Origin: RPQJ01 sp963793675
GTDB taxonomy: Bacteria; Pseudomonadota; Gammaproteobacteria; Steroidobacterales; Steroidobacteraceae
Direction: 5' to 3'
Assembly (NCBI GenBank): GCA_963793675.1
Contig: CAWCBA010000002.1
Span: 434,001 to 498,000 of the forward strand
Length of the DNA: 64,000 bases
The translations under genes and the position numbers were made by a program. Below the pieces are notes generated by a model. That model ran no database searches. It saw only the letters and a list, made by a program, of their open reading frames with translations, and was not told where the DNA came from. How positions within the stretch are numbered: position 1 is the first letter of the stretch; each line of letters opens with the position of its first letter. Below are positions 52,555 through 61,808 of the stretch, piece by piece.

Positions 52555-53057
52555 CCCGCGCACGACACTCGTGGTTGCTTGCCCTGTCGATGGGGTCAGT
52601 CGTCACCGCGTTCGCGGCACCACCCTGTGATGCACCGGAATTCCGGCAGTTCGATTTCTGGATCGGCGACTGGCAGGTGTTCAAACCGGACGGGACCGTG
52701 GCGGGAACCAACCGCATCGAGCAGGAATACGGCGGCTGCGTGCTGCACGAGCACTATCAGACTGCCGCTGGCTACTCTGGCGAGAGTCTCAATACCTATG
52801 ACCCGGGTCGCAAGCGCTGGCACCAGACGTGGGTCGACAACGCCGGCACGTTGCTGCTGCTCGAGGGCAGCCTGCAGGGACACGACATGGTCCTGGAAGG
52901 CAGCACGACGGACGCGATCGGTGTCGTGACACGCCACCGGATCATCTGGACCCCGAAGGACGACGGCAGCGTGCGTCAGCACTGGCAGAGTACCGACGCG
53001 ACCGGCGCCTGGGTGACCGCGTTCGACGGACTGTACCGTCGCGTCGGGCCACGATAA
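52551..53057 (+). CDS. DUF1579-like exported protein
   Basis: 168 residues with a signal peptide (LLALSMGSVVTAFAAP). The body begins EFRQFDFWIGDWQVFKPDG and contains GCVLHEHYQTAAGYSGESLNTYDPGRKRWHQTWVDN, the usual pattern of proteins annotated DUF1579 or lipocalin-like. Role unknown. It overlaps the DUF6090-like gene by four bases and is followed by a hairpin at 53144-53172. Confidence 0.78.
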   Translation: MTRARHSWLLALSMGSVVTAFAAPPCDAPEFRQFDFWIGDWQVFKPDGTVAGTNRIEQEYGGCVLHEHYQTAAGYSGESLNTYDPGRKRWHQTWVDNAGTLLLLEGSLQGHDMVLEGSTTDAIGVVTRHRIIWTPKDDGSVRQHWQSTDATGAWVTAFDGLYRRVGPR

Positions 53058-53143
53058 GACGCCGCGCGCGATCCGTGCGGCCATGCAGGCACGCGGGCCT
53101 ACGTTTGCTGTCGTGATCGAGGCTGCGACCGCCTCCACCAAGC

Positions 53144-53172
53144 AGCAACCCCGGCGCATGGCCGGGGTTGCT
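53144..53172. terminator. Hairpin terminator after the DUF1579-like gene
   Basis: AGCAACCCCGG (53144-53154) pairs perfectly with CCGGGGTTGCT (53162-53172) around a seven-base loop, followed by GACTTTG. T-run is weak, so termination may be partial. Confidence 0.6.
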
Positions 53173-53484
53173 GACTTTGGTGGCACCACTCGTCGCGCTG
53201 CGGTGACCCGAGATGGCAGCCTGATTGCTATCAGCGCAGCGTTCCGCGTGGTGCCGGTTCTTGTTGTGTATCGTTAAACCACACCACGACACGCGTCACA
53301 ACGCTTTGCAGACATAAGCCTCGATTTTCTTCGACGTCGAATGCGTTATGTCACATCCGTCCTGGCGTCGCACGACGTACGAGCGCTCACTCATCGGTTG
53401 AGCGCGGCAGAATAATTTGACGCACGTCACAAAATGATCGGAACGTCGTCCACGACGTGACGCAGTTCTCGGTAGACTGCCCAC
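53173..53484. other. Intergenic stretch with short palindromes, no convincing gene
   Basis: Between the terminator and a small candidate gene. Contains ACGTCGT-CC-ACGACGT (53443-53458), a perfect palindrome, and TGACG-CA-CGTCA (53418-53429). A plus-strand frame at 53083-53277 overlaps the terminator and looks random. The palindromes may be operator sites for the divergent or downstream genes, but no regulator is next to them. Confidence 0.4.
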
Positions 53485-53685
53485 ATGGGAAACCATGGAA
53501 AGGTTCAGCGAGTCATCCGGGAGCTTGTCGCCACTCTCGTGGAAGAGCTTGGCGCCGACGAAGCTGCCGCAAGGCTCGAGAGCGCAGCGGCGCAATTGCG
53601 CGGTGCAGGGCGCAGCCACAAACAGTCGACCGCGCACGAAGAAAGGTCGGCGACGGTCCGGCCGCGAGTTGTCGCCAACCGCTGA
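53485..53685 (+). CDS. Possible small helical protein, 66 residues
   Basis: MGNHGKVQRVIRELVATLVE followed by ELGADEAAARLESAAAQLRG is an amphipathic, coiled-coil-like sequence unlike a random frame in GC-rich DNA, and no better frame occupies the stretch. The C-terminal third (SHKQSTAHEERSATVRPRV) is unstructured. There is no Shine-Dalgarno; TAGACT lies ten bases upstream and could give a leaderless transcript. Convergent with yicC. Uncertain. Confidence 0.35.
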   Translation: MGNHGKVQRVIRELVATLVEELGADEAAARLESAAAQLRGAGRSHKQSTAHEERSATVRPRVVANR

Positions 53686-53720
53686 CGGCAAGGTCTTGAA
53701 ATTCAAGACCTTACGATAAC

Positions 53721-54591
53721 TCACTCGACGTTCTGGACCTGCTCGCGCATCTGCTCGATCAGGACCTTCATGTCCACGGCGGCGCGAGTGGTGTCGGCAT
53801 CCTGCGATTTCGACGAGAGCGTGTTGGCCTCGCGGTTGAATTCCTGCATCAGGAAATCCAGCCGGCGGCCCGCGGGCTCCCTGGCATCGAGGATCTGCAG
53901 CGTTTCCGTGACGTGGCTGCCCAGCCGGTCGAGCTCTTCGGCGAAATCCATCTTGTAGGCCAGCAGCACGAGTTCCTGCTCGAGGCGCGCCGGATCGACG
54001 GTCCCGCCCAGCTGCGCGACACGCTCGCCGACGCGTTCGCGGATGCGGGCGGCGATCTCCGGCAGCCGCTCGTGCAATTGCGCAACCGTCTGCTGCAGCG
54101 ACTGGCAGCGCCCAAGCAGCATCTCGCGCAGGCGGGCGCCTTCGCGCGCACGGGATTCGTTCAGTTCGTCGCACCGTCTCGTGCAGCAATTCGAGCGCGG
54201 TCGCCTGCACGGGCTGCAGGTCTCTTTCTGGCTCGCGGATCACGCCGGGCCAGCGCAGCAGATCGAGCGGACTCACCGCTGCCAGCGAGGAGTCGGCCAT
54301 CGCGGCCACGTCACGTGCGGTGCGCGCCAGCTGGTCGACCAGTGCGCGGTTGATCTCGAGCGTGCCCGTCTGTGCCGGCTGCCCACGCAGGTACACGCCA
54401 ACGTCGACCTTGCCCCGGCGCAGCGCAGTGGACACGGTCTGCCGCGCATCGCCTTCGAGGCCGCGCAGGTCTTCGGGCAAGCGCAGGGAAAGCTCCAGAT
54501 AACGGTGATTGACCGAGCGGATTTCGCACGCGAGGGTGCCCCAGGGACCCTGGCGTTCGCGCCGCGCGAAGCCTGTCATGCTGCGGATCAT
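53721..54591 (-). CDS. yicC: YicC/YloC family endoribonuclease, one frameshift
   Basis: Conserved RNA-cleaving family protein linked to stationary-phase survival and sRNA turnover in E. coli. N-terminus MIRSMTGFARRERQGPWGTLACEIRSVNHRYLE and C-terminus SHVTETLQILDAREPAGRRLDFLMQEFNREANTL and ADTTRAAVDMKVLIEQMREQVQNVE are canonical. An extra base near 54175 (GAGACGGTGCGACGAACTG for ETVDEL) shifts the frame. 871 bases equal 290 codons plus one. Divergent from the PP2C gene. Confidence 0.92.
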
Positions 54592-54681
54592 CGGGCCTCG
54601 AGGGTGGGTGCAGGGAAAACCGACACTCGGTAGCGCTGTATGTGCGCGTCGCTAAGTGCTATAAATCAAAGGCAATTCTAC

Positions 54682-55455
54682 ATGACAACGGGCGTGCCGG
54701 AGCGACCCTTGCAGATCGAGCACGCAGACCTGAGCCTGATCGGGCACCGCGAAGAAAACCAGGATCGAGTCGCCATTGCGGACGCCGACGGCACCGTGAT
54801 GCTCGCGGTCGTGGACGGCATGGGCGGACACGCCGATGGCGCGCGCGCAGCCGAAGTGGCCATGCGCGCGATGCTCAATGAGTTCTGGGAGATGAGCCGG
54901 CCGTTGTTCGATCCGGAGGGCTTTCTGCATCTCACCGTGGGCCGCGCGCACGAAGCCGTGGTCGCCCTCGGTCAAGGCCTGCCGCCTGAAATCCGCCCGC
55001 GCGCCACCTGCGCGCTCTGCCTGGTGCAGGGTTCGAGCGCGTATTGGGCGCACGTGGGCGACAGCCGCGTCTACCAGCTGCGCCACGGCAAGGTGTTCCA
55101 GCGCACGCGCGATCACAGTCACGTCGAACTGCTGGTGCGGGCGGGCCGCATCACCGAGCACCAGGCGCAGGGGCATCCCATGCGCAATTACGTCGAGTGC
55201 TGCATCGGCGGCGATCCCGTCCTGCCGGAAATGACACTGAGCGGCCGCCGCGCGCTGGTGGCCGGCGACGTGCTCATGCTCTGCTCCGACGGGCTGTGGT
55301 CGGGACTCGACGACGAGCAGGTTGCGTCGCTCAGTACCAGCCCGAAGGACCATCTGCGCGAGGCGCTGGTCATGCTCGGCGAGCAGGCCGTTTCCAATTC
55401 CGCGCCTTACGCGGACAATACGACAGCCGCAGCCATCCGCTGGCTCGGCCCCTGA
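54682..55455 (+). CDS. PP2C-family serine/threonine phosphatase (Stp1-like)
   Basis: 257 residues from ATG 54682. Metal-binding motifs: GHREENQDRVAIADADG, AVVDGMGGHADG, AHVGDSRVYQLRHGKVFQRTRDHS, and LMLCSDGLWSGL; a final Asp lies in YADNTTAAAI. It would dephosphorylate targets of a Ser/Thr kinase; none is in the window. Immediately upstream of rph-rdgB-hemW, a common arrangement in gammaproteobacteria. Confidence 0.92.
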   Translation: MTTGVPERPLQIEHADLSLIGHREENQDRVAIADADGTVMLAVVDGMGGHADGARAAEVAMRAMLNEFWEMSRPLFDPEGFLHLTVGRAHEAVVALGQGLPPEIRPRATCALCLVQGSSAYWAHVGDSRVYQLRHGKVFQRTRDHSHVELLVRAGRITEHQAQGHPMRNYVECCIGGDPVLPEMTLSGRRALVAGDVLMLCSDGLWSGLDDEQVASLSTSPKDHLREALVMLGEQAVSNSAPYADNTTAAAIRWLGP

Positions 55456-55504
55456 GACGGGCCGCAGCGGCGGCCCGACCTGCATTTCCCGGAGAACGAA
55501 CACC

Positions 55505-56266
55505 TTGAGACCGAGTGGCCGCGCGCCCGACCAACTGCGTCCCGTCCGCATCACGCGCGGGTTCACCAGGCACGCGGAAGGTTCCGTGCTGGTCGAGTTC
55601 GGCGACACGCGAGTCCTCGTCACGGCCACCGTCGAAGAAGGCGTGCCCGGCTTCCTGCGCGGCAAGGGTGAAGGCTGGATCACCGCCGAGTACGGCATGC
55701 TGCCGCGCGCGACGCACACCCGCAGCGCGCGTGAAGCGGCGCGCGGCAAGCAGGGCGGTCGCACGCTCGAAATCCAGCGGCTGATCGGGCGCTCGTTGCG
55801 CGCCGTGGTCGACATGCGCGCACTGGGCGAACGCACCGTCACGCTCGATTGCGACGTGCTGCAGGCCGACGGCGGCACGCGCACCGCATCGATCACGGGT
55901 GCCTACGTGGCGCTCGCCGATGCCATGAGCACGCTCGTGCGCCGGCGCTCGCTCACGGCGAGCCCGCTGCACGGGCAGATCGCCGCGGTCTCGGTCGGCA
56001 TCGTGCGTGGCGAACCGGTGGTCGATCTCGACTACATCGAGGATTCGTCGGCCGAGACCGACATGAACGTGGTGATGAACAACGGCGGCGGCTTCGTGGA
56101 GGTGCAGGGCACCGCGGAGGGCCATGCCTTCCGCCGGCACGAGCTCGACCAGCTGCTCGACCTGGCGGCGAACTCGTGCCACCAGCTGTTCGCGGCGCAG
56201 CTGGAAGCGCTGCAGGCTCCGCTCGCGGTGGTTCCGGAAGGAGCGCCGCGAGGCAAGGCGCGCTGA
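55505..56266 (+). CDS. rph: Ribonuclease PH
   Basis: 3'-5' phosphorolytic exoribonuclease that trims tRNA 3' ends. 253 residues with RPVRITRGFTRHAEGSVLVEFGDTRVLVTATVEEGVP, GMLPRATHTRSAREAARGKQGGRTLEIQRLIGRSLRA and VDLDYIEDSSAETDMNVVM. It starts at a TTG at 55505, 49 bases after the phosphatase, with GGAGAA upstream; no ATG is suitable. Six bases before rdgB. Confidence 0.95.
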   Translation: MRPSGRAPDQLRPVRITRGFTRHAEGSVLVEFGDTRVLVTATVEEGVPGFLRGKGEGWITAEYGMLPRATHTRSAREAARGKQGGRTLEIQRLIGRSLRAVVDMRALGERTVTLDCDVLQADGGTRTASITGAYVALADAMSTLVRRRSLTASPLHGQIAAVSVGIVRGEPVVDLDYIEDSSAETDMNVVMNNGGGFVEVQGTAEGHAFRRHELDQLLDLAANSCHQLFAAQLEALQAPLAVVPEGAPRGKAR

Positions 56267-56272
56267 AGCCTC

Positions 56273-56881
56273 GTGGGCATTCCGGCGCGACTCGTCCTTG
56301 CCACCGGCAATGCCGGCAAGCTGCGCGAGATGCGCGAGATCCTTGCGCCCTGGCACGCCGACGTGCGCTCGCTCGCCGAGTTCACGCAGGAGTCCGCGGC
56401 TGAGACCGGCCTGACCTTCGTCGAGAACGCGCTGCTCAAGGCCCGTTTCGCCGCGCGCGTCTCGGGGCTGCCCGCCATCGCGGACGATTCCGGCCTCGAA
56501 GTGGATGCGCTGCACGGCGCACCGGGCATCTACTCGGCGCGCTATGCGGGGCCTGCCTGCGACGACGCGGCCAACAACGCCAGGCTGCTGCTCGAACTCG
56601 AGTCGGTCGTGGACGCGGCGCGCACCGCGCGCTATCGCTGCGCGATGGTCTACCTGCGCTGGCCCGAAGACCCGTCGCCCGTGATTGCGCAGGCGGCCTG
56701 GGAAGGCCGCATGGGTCGTGTCGCGCGCGGCAGCGGCGGCTTCGGCTACGACCCGCTGTTCCTCGTGGACGACGGCGCGCGCACCGCGGCCGAACTCGCG
56801 CCCGCCGACAAGAACCTGAGAAGTCATCGCGGCCAGGCGCTGCGCGGCCTGGTCGCCGCGCTCGCGTCCGGCGCGCCATGA
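56273..56881 (+). CDS. rdgB: Non-canonical purine NTP pyrophosphatase, RdgB/HAM1 family
   Basis: Removes dITP, XTP and ITP from the nucleotide pool. 202 residues from a GTG start: LVLATGNAGKLREMREIL, TGLTFVENALLKARFAA, IADDSGLEVDALHGAPGIYSARYAG and GFGYDPLFLVDD are diagnostic. Overlaps hemW by four bases (ATGA). Part of the PP2C-rph-rdgB-hemW operon. Confidence 0.96.
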   Translation: MGIPARLVLATGNAGKLREMREILAPWHADVRSLAEFTQESAAETGLTFVENALLKARFAARVSGLPAIADDSGLEVDALHGAPGIYSARYAGPACDDAANNARLLLELESVVDAARTARYRCAMVYLRWPEDPSPVIAQAAWEGRMGRVARGSGGFGYDPLFLVDDGARTAAELAPADKNLRSHRGQALRGLVAALASGAP

Positions 56882-58042
56882 TCGACGCGCGGCAGGTTCC
56901 ACTCGCGCTCTACGTGCACCTGCCGTGGTGCGTGCGCAAGTGCCCGTACTGCGATTTCAACTCGCACGCAGTCCCCGCGGGCGGCATCGCCGAACAGGCC
57001 TACGTCACTGCGCTGCAACGCGACCTCGAGCACGCCGTAACCGGCGCCGCGGGGCGCGAGATCGTCTCGGTGTTCTTCGGCGGTGGCACGCCCAGCCTGT
57101 TCAGCCCGGCAGCGATCGGGCGCGTGCTCGAGCACGCTCGCGGGTTGCTGCCGTTTGCCGCCGACGTCGAGATCACCCTCGAGGCGAATCCCGGCACCAT
57201 CGAGCATGGCCGGTTCAGCGAGTACGCGGCAGCCGGCGTGAATCGCGTGTCGGTGGGCGCACAGAGTTTCGACGACGAGCGGCTCGCCGCGCTCGGCCGC
57301 ATTCATGGCGCGAACGACACGGCACGCGCGGTGGACGAGCTGCGCGCCGCCGGCATCGACAACTTCAACCTCGACCTGATGTACGCGTTGCCGGGCCAGG
57401 ACCTGCAGGGTGCCCTGGCGGACCTCGAACGCGCGATCGAGCTCGGGCCGACCCACGTCTCGCATTACCAGCTGACGCTCGAGCCCGAAACGCCGTTTGC
57501 AAGGCGACCGCCGCCGCAGCTGCCCGACGACGAGGTGGCGTGGACGATGCAGCTCGAGTGCCAGGCGCGGCTGGCCAGCGCCGGTTTCGAACAGTACGAA
57601 GTCTCGGCCTACGCGCAGCGTGGACGGCGCTGCCGGCACAACCTCGTGTACTGGGAGTTCGGCGACTACCTCGGCGTGGGCGCCGGCGCGCACGGCAAGC
57701 TGACCCAGGTCGCCACCGGCGAGATCGAACGCACCGTTCGCGTTCGCCATCCCGCCGCGTATCTCGCGGCCGCCACCGCGCAGCAACGCCTGGCCGAGGT
57801 GCGCACGGTGCCGGGGCCTGACCTGCCGTTCGAATTCACGCTCAATGCGCTGCGCCTGCTCGCCGGCTTTACTGAACTGCAATTCGAACAGCGGACCGGG
57901 CTGCCCCGTGCCGCGCTGCATGGGCCGATCCAGCCAGGCCGAGGCCCGCGGCTTGCTCGAACGGCGGGACGACCGCTGGCAACCAACGCCGCGGGGCCGA
58001 CAGTTTCTCAACGACCTGCAGGCGCTGTTTCTCCCGGTTTGA
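56878..58042 (+). CDS. hemW: HemW radical-SAM heme chaperone, one frameshift near the C-terminus
   Basis: Coproporphyrinogen-oxidase-like radical SAM protein that handles heme for respiratory enzymes. YVHLPWCVRKCPYCDFNSH contains CxxxCxxC, with FFGGGTPSLF and VNRVSVGAQSFDDERL following. The last 37 residues (QAEARGLLERRDDRWQPTPRGRQFLNDLQALFL) lie one frame away after an extra base near 57925-57935. The span is 388 codons plus one base. Last gene of the operon. Confidence 0.93.
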
Positions 58043-58200
58043 CAGATATTTAGCCTCGTTTCGGCGAGCGGACCCCGGCATCGTTGGCCGTTGATGGCTG
58101 CGAAGGGGCTTGCATGACGGCATCGAATGGAGTAGCCAAAATTCAGTTATGCACAACGGCAGGGAGGGGGGCTAACTTTCGGCGGGTTACGGCCTGTAGC

Positions 58201-58400
58201 GAATGTGAAACGTTAGGCGACAGATATAAAGTATTGATATTAATAAGAAAATAGGCATGATCATTTTTTGATCAATGCGAAAATTACTGCATCTCGCACG
58301 GCGGAAGGCCGGTAGTCAGTCCACTCGTCCACAGAGTTATCCACAGCTTTTGTGGATAACATTTGTCAAATCGGCCCGGGACGATCGATCGAGAACTGGT
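58201..58400. other. Origin-like AT-rich region with paired DnaA boxes
   Basis: AT-rich DNA (58221-58280, e.g. GATATAAAGTATTGATATTAATAAG) lies beside two perfect DnaA-box sequences in inverted orientation: TTATCCACA at 58337-58345 and TGTGGATAA at 58351-58359, five bases apart. A weaker TCGTCCACA is just upstream. TGATCA-N5-TGATCA at 58258-58274 and CGATCGATCG at 58382-58391 add four GATC sites. This resembles an oriC-like or DnaA-titration site, but dnaA, dnaN, rpmH and gidA are not in the window, so the assignment is open. The stretch 58043-58502 holds no gene. Confidence 0.5.
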
Positions 58401-58435
58401 CCAGGTTCCCGGAGCCGGCCCCGGCGCGACGTCGC

Positions 58436-58465
58436 TTGTCGATTTCAGCCGCGCGTCTCTATAAT
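58436..58465 (+). promoter_or_regulatory. Sigma-70 promoter candidate of rpmE
   Basis: TTGTCG (58436-58441) and TATAAT (58460-58465) with an 18-base spacer, 37 bases upstream of the rpmE ATG. The -10 is a perfect consensus. Confidence 0.65.
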
Positions 58466-58502
58466 TCGCGCCCCTCTTTTGCACCTGCCTGGAAGCTGCG
58501 CC

Positions 58503-58718
58503 ATGAAAGACGCGATCCATCCGACCTACAAGGCGATCAACGTCACCTGCAGCTGCGGCAACACGTTCGAGACGCGTTCCACGCTGGGCAATGACCTGCA
58601 GATCGAAGTCTGCTCGAACTGCCACCCGTTCTACACGGGCAAGCAGAAGATGGTGGACACGGGTGGCCGCGTCGACCGCTTCCGCAAGAAGTACGCGACG
58701 GGCGCCGCGAAGGCCTGA
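58503..58718 (+). CDS. rpmE: 50S ribosomal protein L31, zinc-binding form
   Basis: 71 residues: MKDAIHPTYKAINVTCSCGN, then FETRSTLGNDLQIEVCSNCHPFYTGKQK and VDRFRKKY. The Cys residues in CSC and CSNC bind zinc, so this is the C+ form rather than the zinc-starvation YkgM form. Own promoter and a strong hairpin after the stop make it a single-gene unit. Confidence 0.97.
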   Translation: MKDAIHPTYKAINVTCSCGNTFETRSTLGNDLQIEVCSNCHPFYTGKQKMVDTGGRVDRFRKKYATGAAKA

Positions 58719-58756
58719 CGCTTTCCGCCCGGCCCCGGCCGGCGCGCGGACGACCA

Positions 58757-58778
58757 CGGGGCGCCTCAGGGCGCCCCG
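58757..58778 (+). terminator. GC-rich terminator hairpin after rpmE
   Basis: CGGGGCGCC (58757-58765) pairs with GGCGCCCCG (58770-58778) around TCAG. No long T-run follows (CTGCGTTTG). Confidence 0.65.
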
Positions 58779-58870
58779 CTGCGTTTGCGGGGACCGAAAA
58801 CCTCCCGCGCGGAACTTTCTGGCCTTCGCGGCGCACACTAGACTCAGGACCCCGTGATCCGGAGCCAAGC

Positions 58871-60352
58871 ATGCCGATTCCGCCGCGCCTGAAGCTCGCT
58901 GCCCTCGCCCTCGCGGCGTTGGGGGTGCTTGTCGCAGCGGGCGGCTGCGCCACGAACCCCGTCACCGGCGGGACCGACCTCGTGACGATGAGCGAGGCGC
59001 AGGAGATCGAGCTCGGGCGCAAGATGCACCCGCAGATCCTGCAGCAGTACGGCCGCTTCGACGACGAGCAGCTGCAGCAGTACGTAAACGGGGTCGGCCA
59101 GCGCATCGCCGCGAAAAGCCATCGGCCGAACCTGCAGTACACCTTCACGGTGCTCGACAGCGACGAGGTCAACGCGTTCGCGCTGCCCGGCGGCTACGTC
59201 TACATCACCCGCGGCATCATGGCCTACCTCAATTCCGAGGCCGAGCTGGCCGCGGTGCTCGGCCACGAGGTCGGGCACGTCACGGCGCGCCATTCCGTGC
59301 GCCAGCAGACGGGCTCCACCGCGGCTGGCGTAGGCGCAATGGTGGTCGGGATCCTGACCGGCAGCGGCGACCTCGCAAACGTCGTCAACATGGCCGGCAG
59401 CGCGCTCATCAGCGGCTACGGCCGCGACATGGAGCTGGAGGCCGACAAGCTCGGTGCGGAGTACCTGAACCGCATCGGCTACGAGCCCGACGCGATGATC
59501 GACGTCGTGCGCCTGCTCAAGAACCAGGAAATGCTCGAGGTGCAGATGGCGCGGCAGGAGAACCGCAAGCCGCGCGTGTACCACGGGCTGTTTGCCTCGC
59601 ACCCGGACAACGACACGCGCCTGCAGGAGGTGGTCAAGGCCGCCGGCAAGGTGCAGAACGCCGAAGACCGGCCGCCGAACCGCGACCTTTACCTTTCGCA
59701 CCTCAACGGCTTGCCCGTGGGCGACAGCCGGGCACAGGGGATCGTGCGCGGCTCGCGCTTCTATCACGCCGACCTCGGCATCACGCTGGCCTTCCCGACC
59801 GGCTGGATCGTCGACAACCAGCGCACCAAGGTGGTCGCCTACACCGAGGCGAAGGACGCCGTCATGATCGTCTCGGCCGAGGCGCCGCCTCCTGGCATGG
59901 CGCCCAGGGAGTTCCTGGGACGGATGCTGAAGAACACCGCGACGACCGAGGCCGAACCGCTCCAGGTGAACAACCTGGACGGCTACCGGGCCGTCGTGCG
60001 CAGCATGACCCTGCCCTGGGGCAACCAGGGGCCGGCCAACGTGGCCGTGGTCTACTACAACAACCTCGCCTATATCTTCCAGGGCTTCACGCGCCAGGCG
60101 GCGGGATTGTCGAGCTTCGAGCCGGTCTTCGTGTCGAGCGTGAAGACGTTCCGGCGTCTCAGGGACAACGAGTTCACGGTCGCCGAGCCGGACCGTCTCC
60201 GCGTCATCCAGGCAGGAAATCAGACGAACATCGAGCAACTGGCGCGAAAATCGCCGATCAAGAAGTACCCGGCGGAGGAGCTCCGGCTGCTGAACGACCT
60301 CTATCCGGACAAGGAACCGACGCCGGGCCAGAAGCTCAAGGTAGTGGAATAG
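58871..60352 (+). CDS. M48 family metalloprotease, lipoprotein, with C-terminal extension
   Basis: 493 residues. The signal peptide ends VAAGGC, a lipobox. The peptidase domain has AFALPGGYVYITRGI and GHEVGHVTARHSVRQQ (HExxH), with MELEADKLGAEYL as the third-ligand region. This resembles BepA/YfgC-type envelope proteases. After about residue 300 an extra domain (YHADLGITLAFPTGWIVDNQ to the VIQAGNQTNIEQLARKSP stretch, LysM-like) ends in GQKLKVVE. A role in outer-membrane protein quality control is inferred from the family. Confidence 0.92.
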   Translation: MPIPPRLKLAALALAALGVLVAAGGCATNPVTGGTDLVTMSEAQEIELGRKMHPQILQQYGRFDDEQLQQYVNGVGQRIAAKSHRPNLQYTFTVLDSDEVNAFALPGGYVYITRGIMAYLNSEAELAAVLGHEVGHVTARHSVRQQTGSTAAGVGAMVVGILTGSGDLANVVNMAGSALISGYGRDMELEADKLGAEYLNRIGYEPDAMIDVVRLLKNQEMLEVQMARQENRKPRVYHGLFASHPDNDTRLQEVVKAAGKVQNAEDRPPNRDLYLSHLNGLPVGDSRAQGIVRGSRFYHADLGITLAFPTGWIVDNQRTKVVAYTEAKDAVMIVSAEAPPPGMAPREFLGRMLKNTATTEAEPLQVNNLDGYRAVVRSMTLPWGNQGPANVAVVYYNNLAYIFQGFTRQAAGLSSFEPVFVSSVKTFRRLRDNEFTVAEPDRLRVIQAGNQTNIEQLARKSPIKKYPAEELRLLNDLYPDKEPTPGQKLKVVE

Positions 60353-60441
60353 TACGGTCTTGAACAAACTTTGCTGCCATGCAAACCTGACTGGCCAACC
60401 CCGTGTTGTCGGGGCGCGAGTGTCGATATGGGGTTTGCACG

Positions 60442-61740
60442 ATGAGCAGCAAAAAGTACGAACTGGTCAACACCGAGACCGGTAAGAAGTCGGTCCTCGA
60501 GGCGCGCAGCGGGTCCGTCGGGCCAGACTGCGTCAGCATCGCCAGCATCAACAAGGACCACGGGGTCTTTACGTTCGACCCGGGCTTCATGGCCACGGCG
60601 TCGTGCGAGAGCAAGATCACCTACATCGACGGCGACGAGGGCATCCTGCTCTATCGTGGCTACCCGATCGAGCAGATCGCGACCAAGTCGAACTTCCTCG
60701 AGACGGCGTACCTGCTGATCAACGGCGAGCTGCCGACCGGCGACCAGTTCGAGCAGTTCGACCGCTCGATCCGCTACCACACGATGATCAACGAAACGCT
60801 GCTGCGTTTCTTCAACGGTTTCCACTACGACGCGCACCCGATGGCGATGGTGTCGGCGGTCGTTTCGTCGATGGCGGCGTTCTACCACGACTCCATGGAC
60901 AACCATAACCCGCGGCACCGCGAGATCTTCGCGCACCGCATCCTCGCCAAGATCCCGACGGTTTCCGCCGCGGCCTACAAGCACATGCTCGGCCAGCCGT
61001 TCGTCTACCCGCAGAACAACCTCGACTACACCGCGAACATGCTGCAGATGTTCTTCGCGGTTCCGGCCGAGGATTACGTGGTCGACCCGATCGCCGCCCA
61101 GGCGCTCGACCTGCTGCTGATCCTGCACGCCGACCACGAGCAGAACGCCAGCACGTCCACGGTGCGTCTTGCCGGCAGCACGGGCACCAACCCGTATGCG
61201 GCGATCTCGGCGGGCGTTTCGGCGCTGTGGGGCCCGGCGCACGGCGGCGCGAACGAGGCCGTGCTCGAGATGCTCGAGGAGATCGGCACGGTCGACAACA
61301 TCGAGAAGTTCCTGGCGCGCGTGAAGGACAAGGACGGCGGCGCGCGGCTGATGGGTTTCGGCCACCGCGTCTACAAGAACTTCGACCCGCGCGCGAAGAT
61401 CATCCGCGAGATGTGCCACAAGGTGCTGTCGCGCCTCGGCCAGAACGACAATCCGCTGTTCGAACTCGCGTTGCGGCTCGAGGAAATCGCGCTGAAGGAC
61501 GAGTACTTCATCGCCCGCAAGCTCTACCCGAACGTCGATTTCTACTCGGGCGTGATCTACAGCGCGCTCGGCATCCCGCGCTCGATGTTCACCGTGATGT
61601 TCGCGATCGCGCGTACCGCCGGCTGGGTGGCGCACTGGCTCGAGATGATCGGCGATCCGGCAATGAAGATCGGCCGGCCGCGCCAGCTCTACACCGGGCC
61701 GACGCAGCGGGACTACCTCGAGGTCGACAAGCGCGGCTGA
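60442..61740 (+). CDS. gltA: Citrate synthase, type II hexameric form
   Basis: Entry enzyme of the TCA cycle. 432 residues: GDEGILLYRGYPIEQIA, LHADHEQNASTSTVRLAGS with an active-site His, WGPAHGGANEAVLEMLEEIG and LMGFGHRVYKNFDPRA with catalytic His and Asp nearby. Length and sequence fit the NADH-sensitive Gram-negative type. ATG 60442; the inverted pair TGCAAACC (60380-60387) and GGTTTGCA (60432-60439) brackets its leader. No frameshift. Confidence 0.97.
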   Translation: MSSKKYELVNTETGKKSVLEARSGSVGPDCVSIASINKDHGVFTFDPGFMATASCESKITYIDGDEGILLYRGYPIEQIATKSNFLETAYLLINGELPTGDQFEQFDRSIRYHTMINETLLRFFNGFHYDAHPMAMVSAVVSSMAAFYHDSMDNHNPRHREIFAHRILAKIPTVSAAAYKHMLGQPFVYPQNNLDYTANMLQMFFAVPAEDYVVDPIAAQALDLLLILHADHEQNASTSTVRLAGSTGTNPYAAISAGVSALWGPAHGGANEAVLEMLEEIGTVDNIEKFLARVKDKDGGARLMGFGHRVYKNFDPRAKIIREMCHKVLSRLGQNDNPLFELALRLEEIALKDEYFIARKLYPNVDFYSGVIYSALGIPRSMFTVMFAIARTAGWVAHWLEMIGDPAMKIGRPRQLYTGPTQRDYLEVDKRG

Positions 61741-61808
61741 GGTTTTTCGCGCGGCCGGAAAGCCCTGATCGGCACCGTGGGCGGCCGATCCGCGGTCTTT
61801 CCCGCAGG

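Noticed and set aside
53083..53277. 64-residue plus-strand ORF after the DUF1579-like gene
   Set aside because: It overlaps a perfect terminator hairpin and has no ribosome site or plausible domain.
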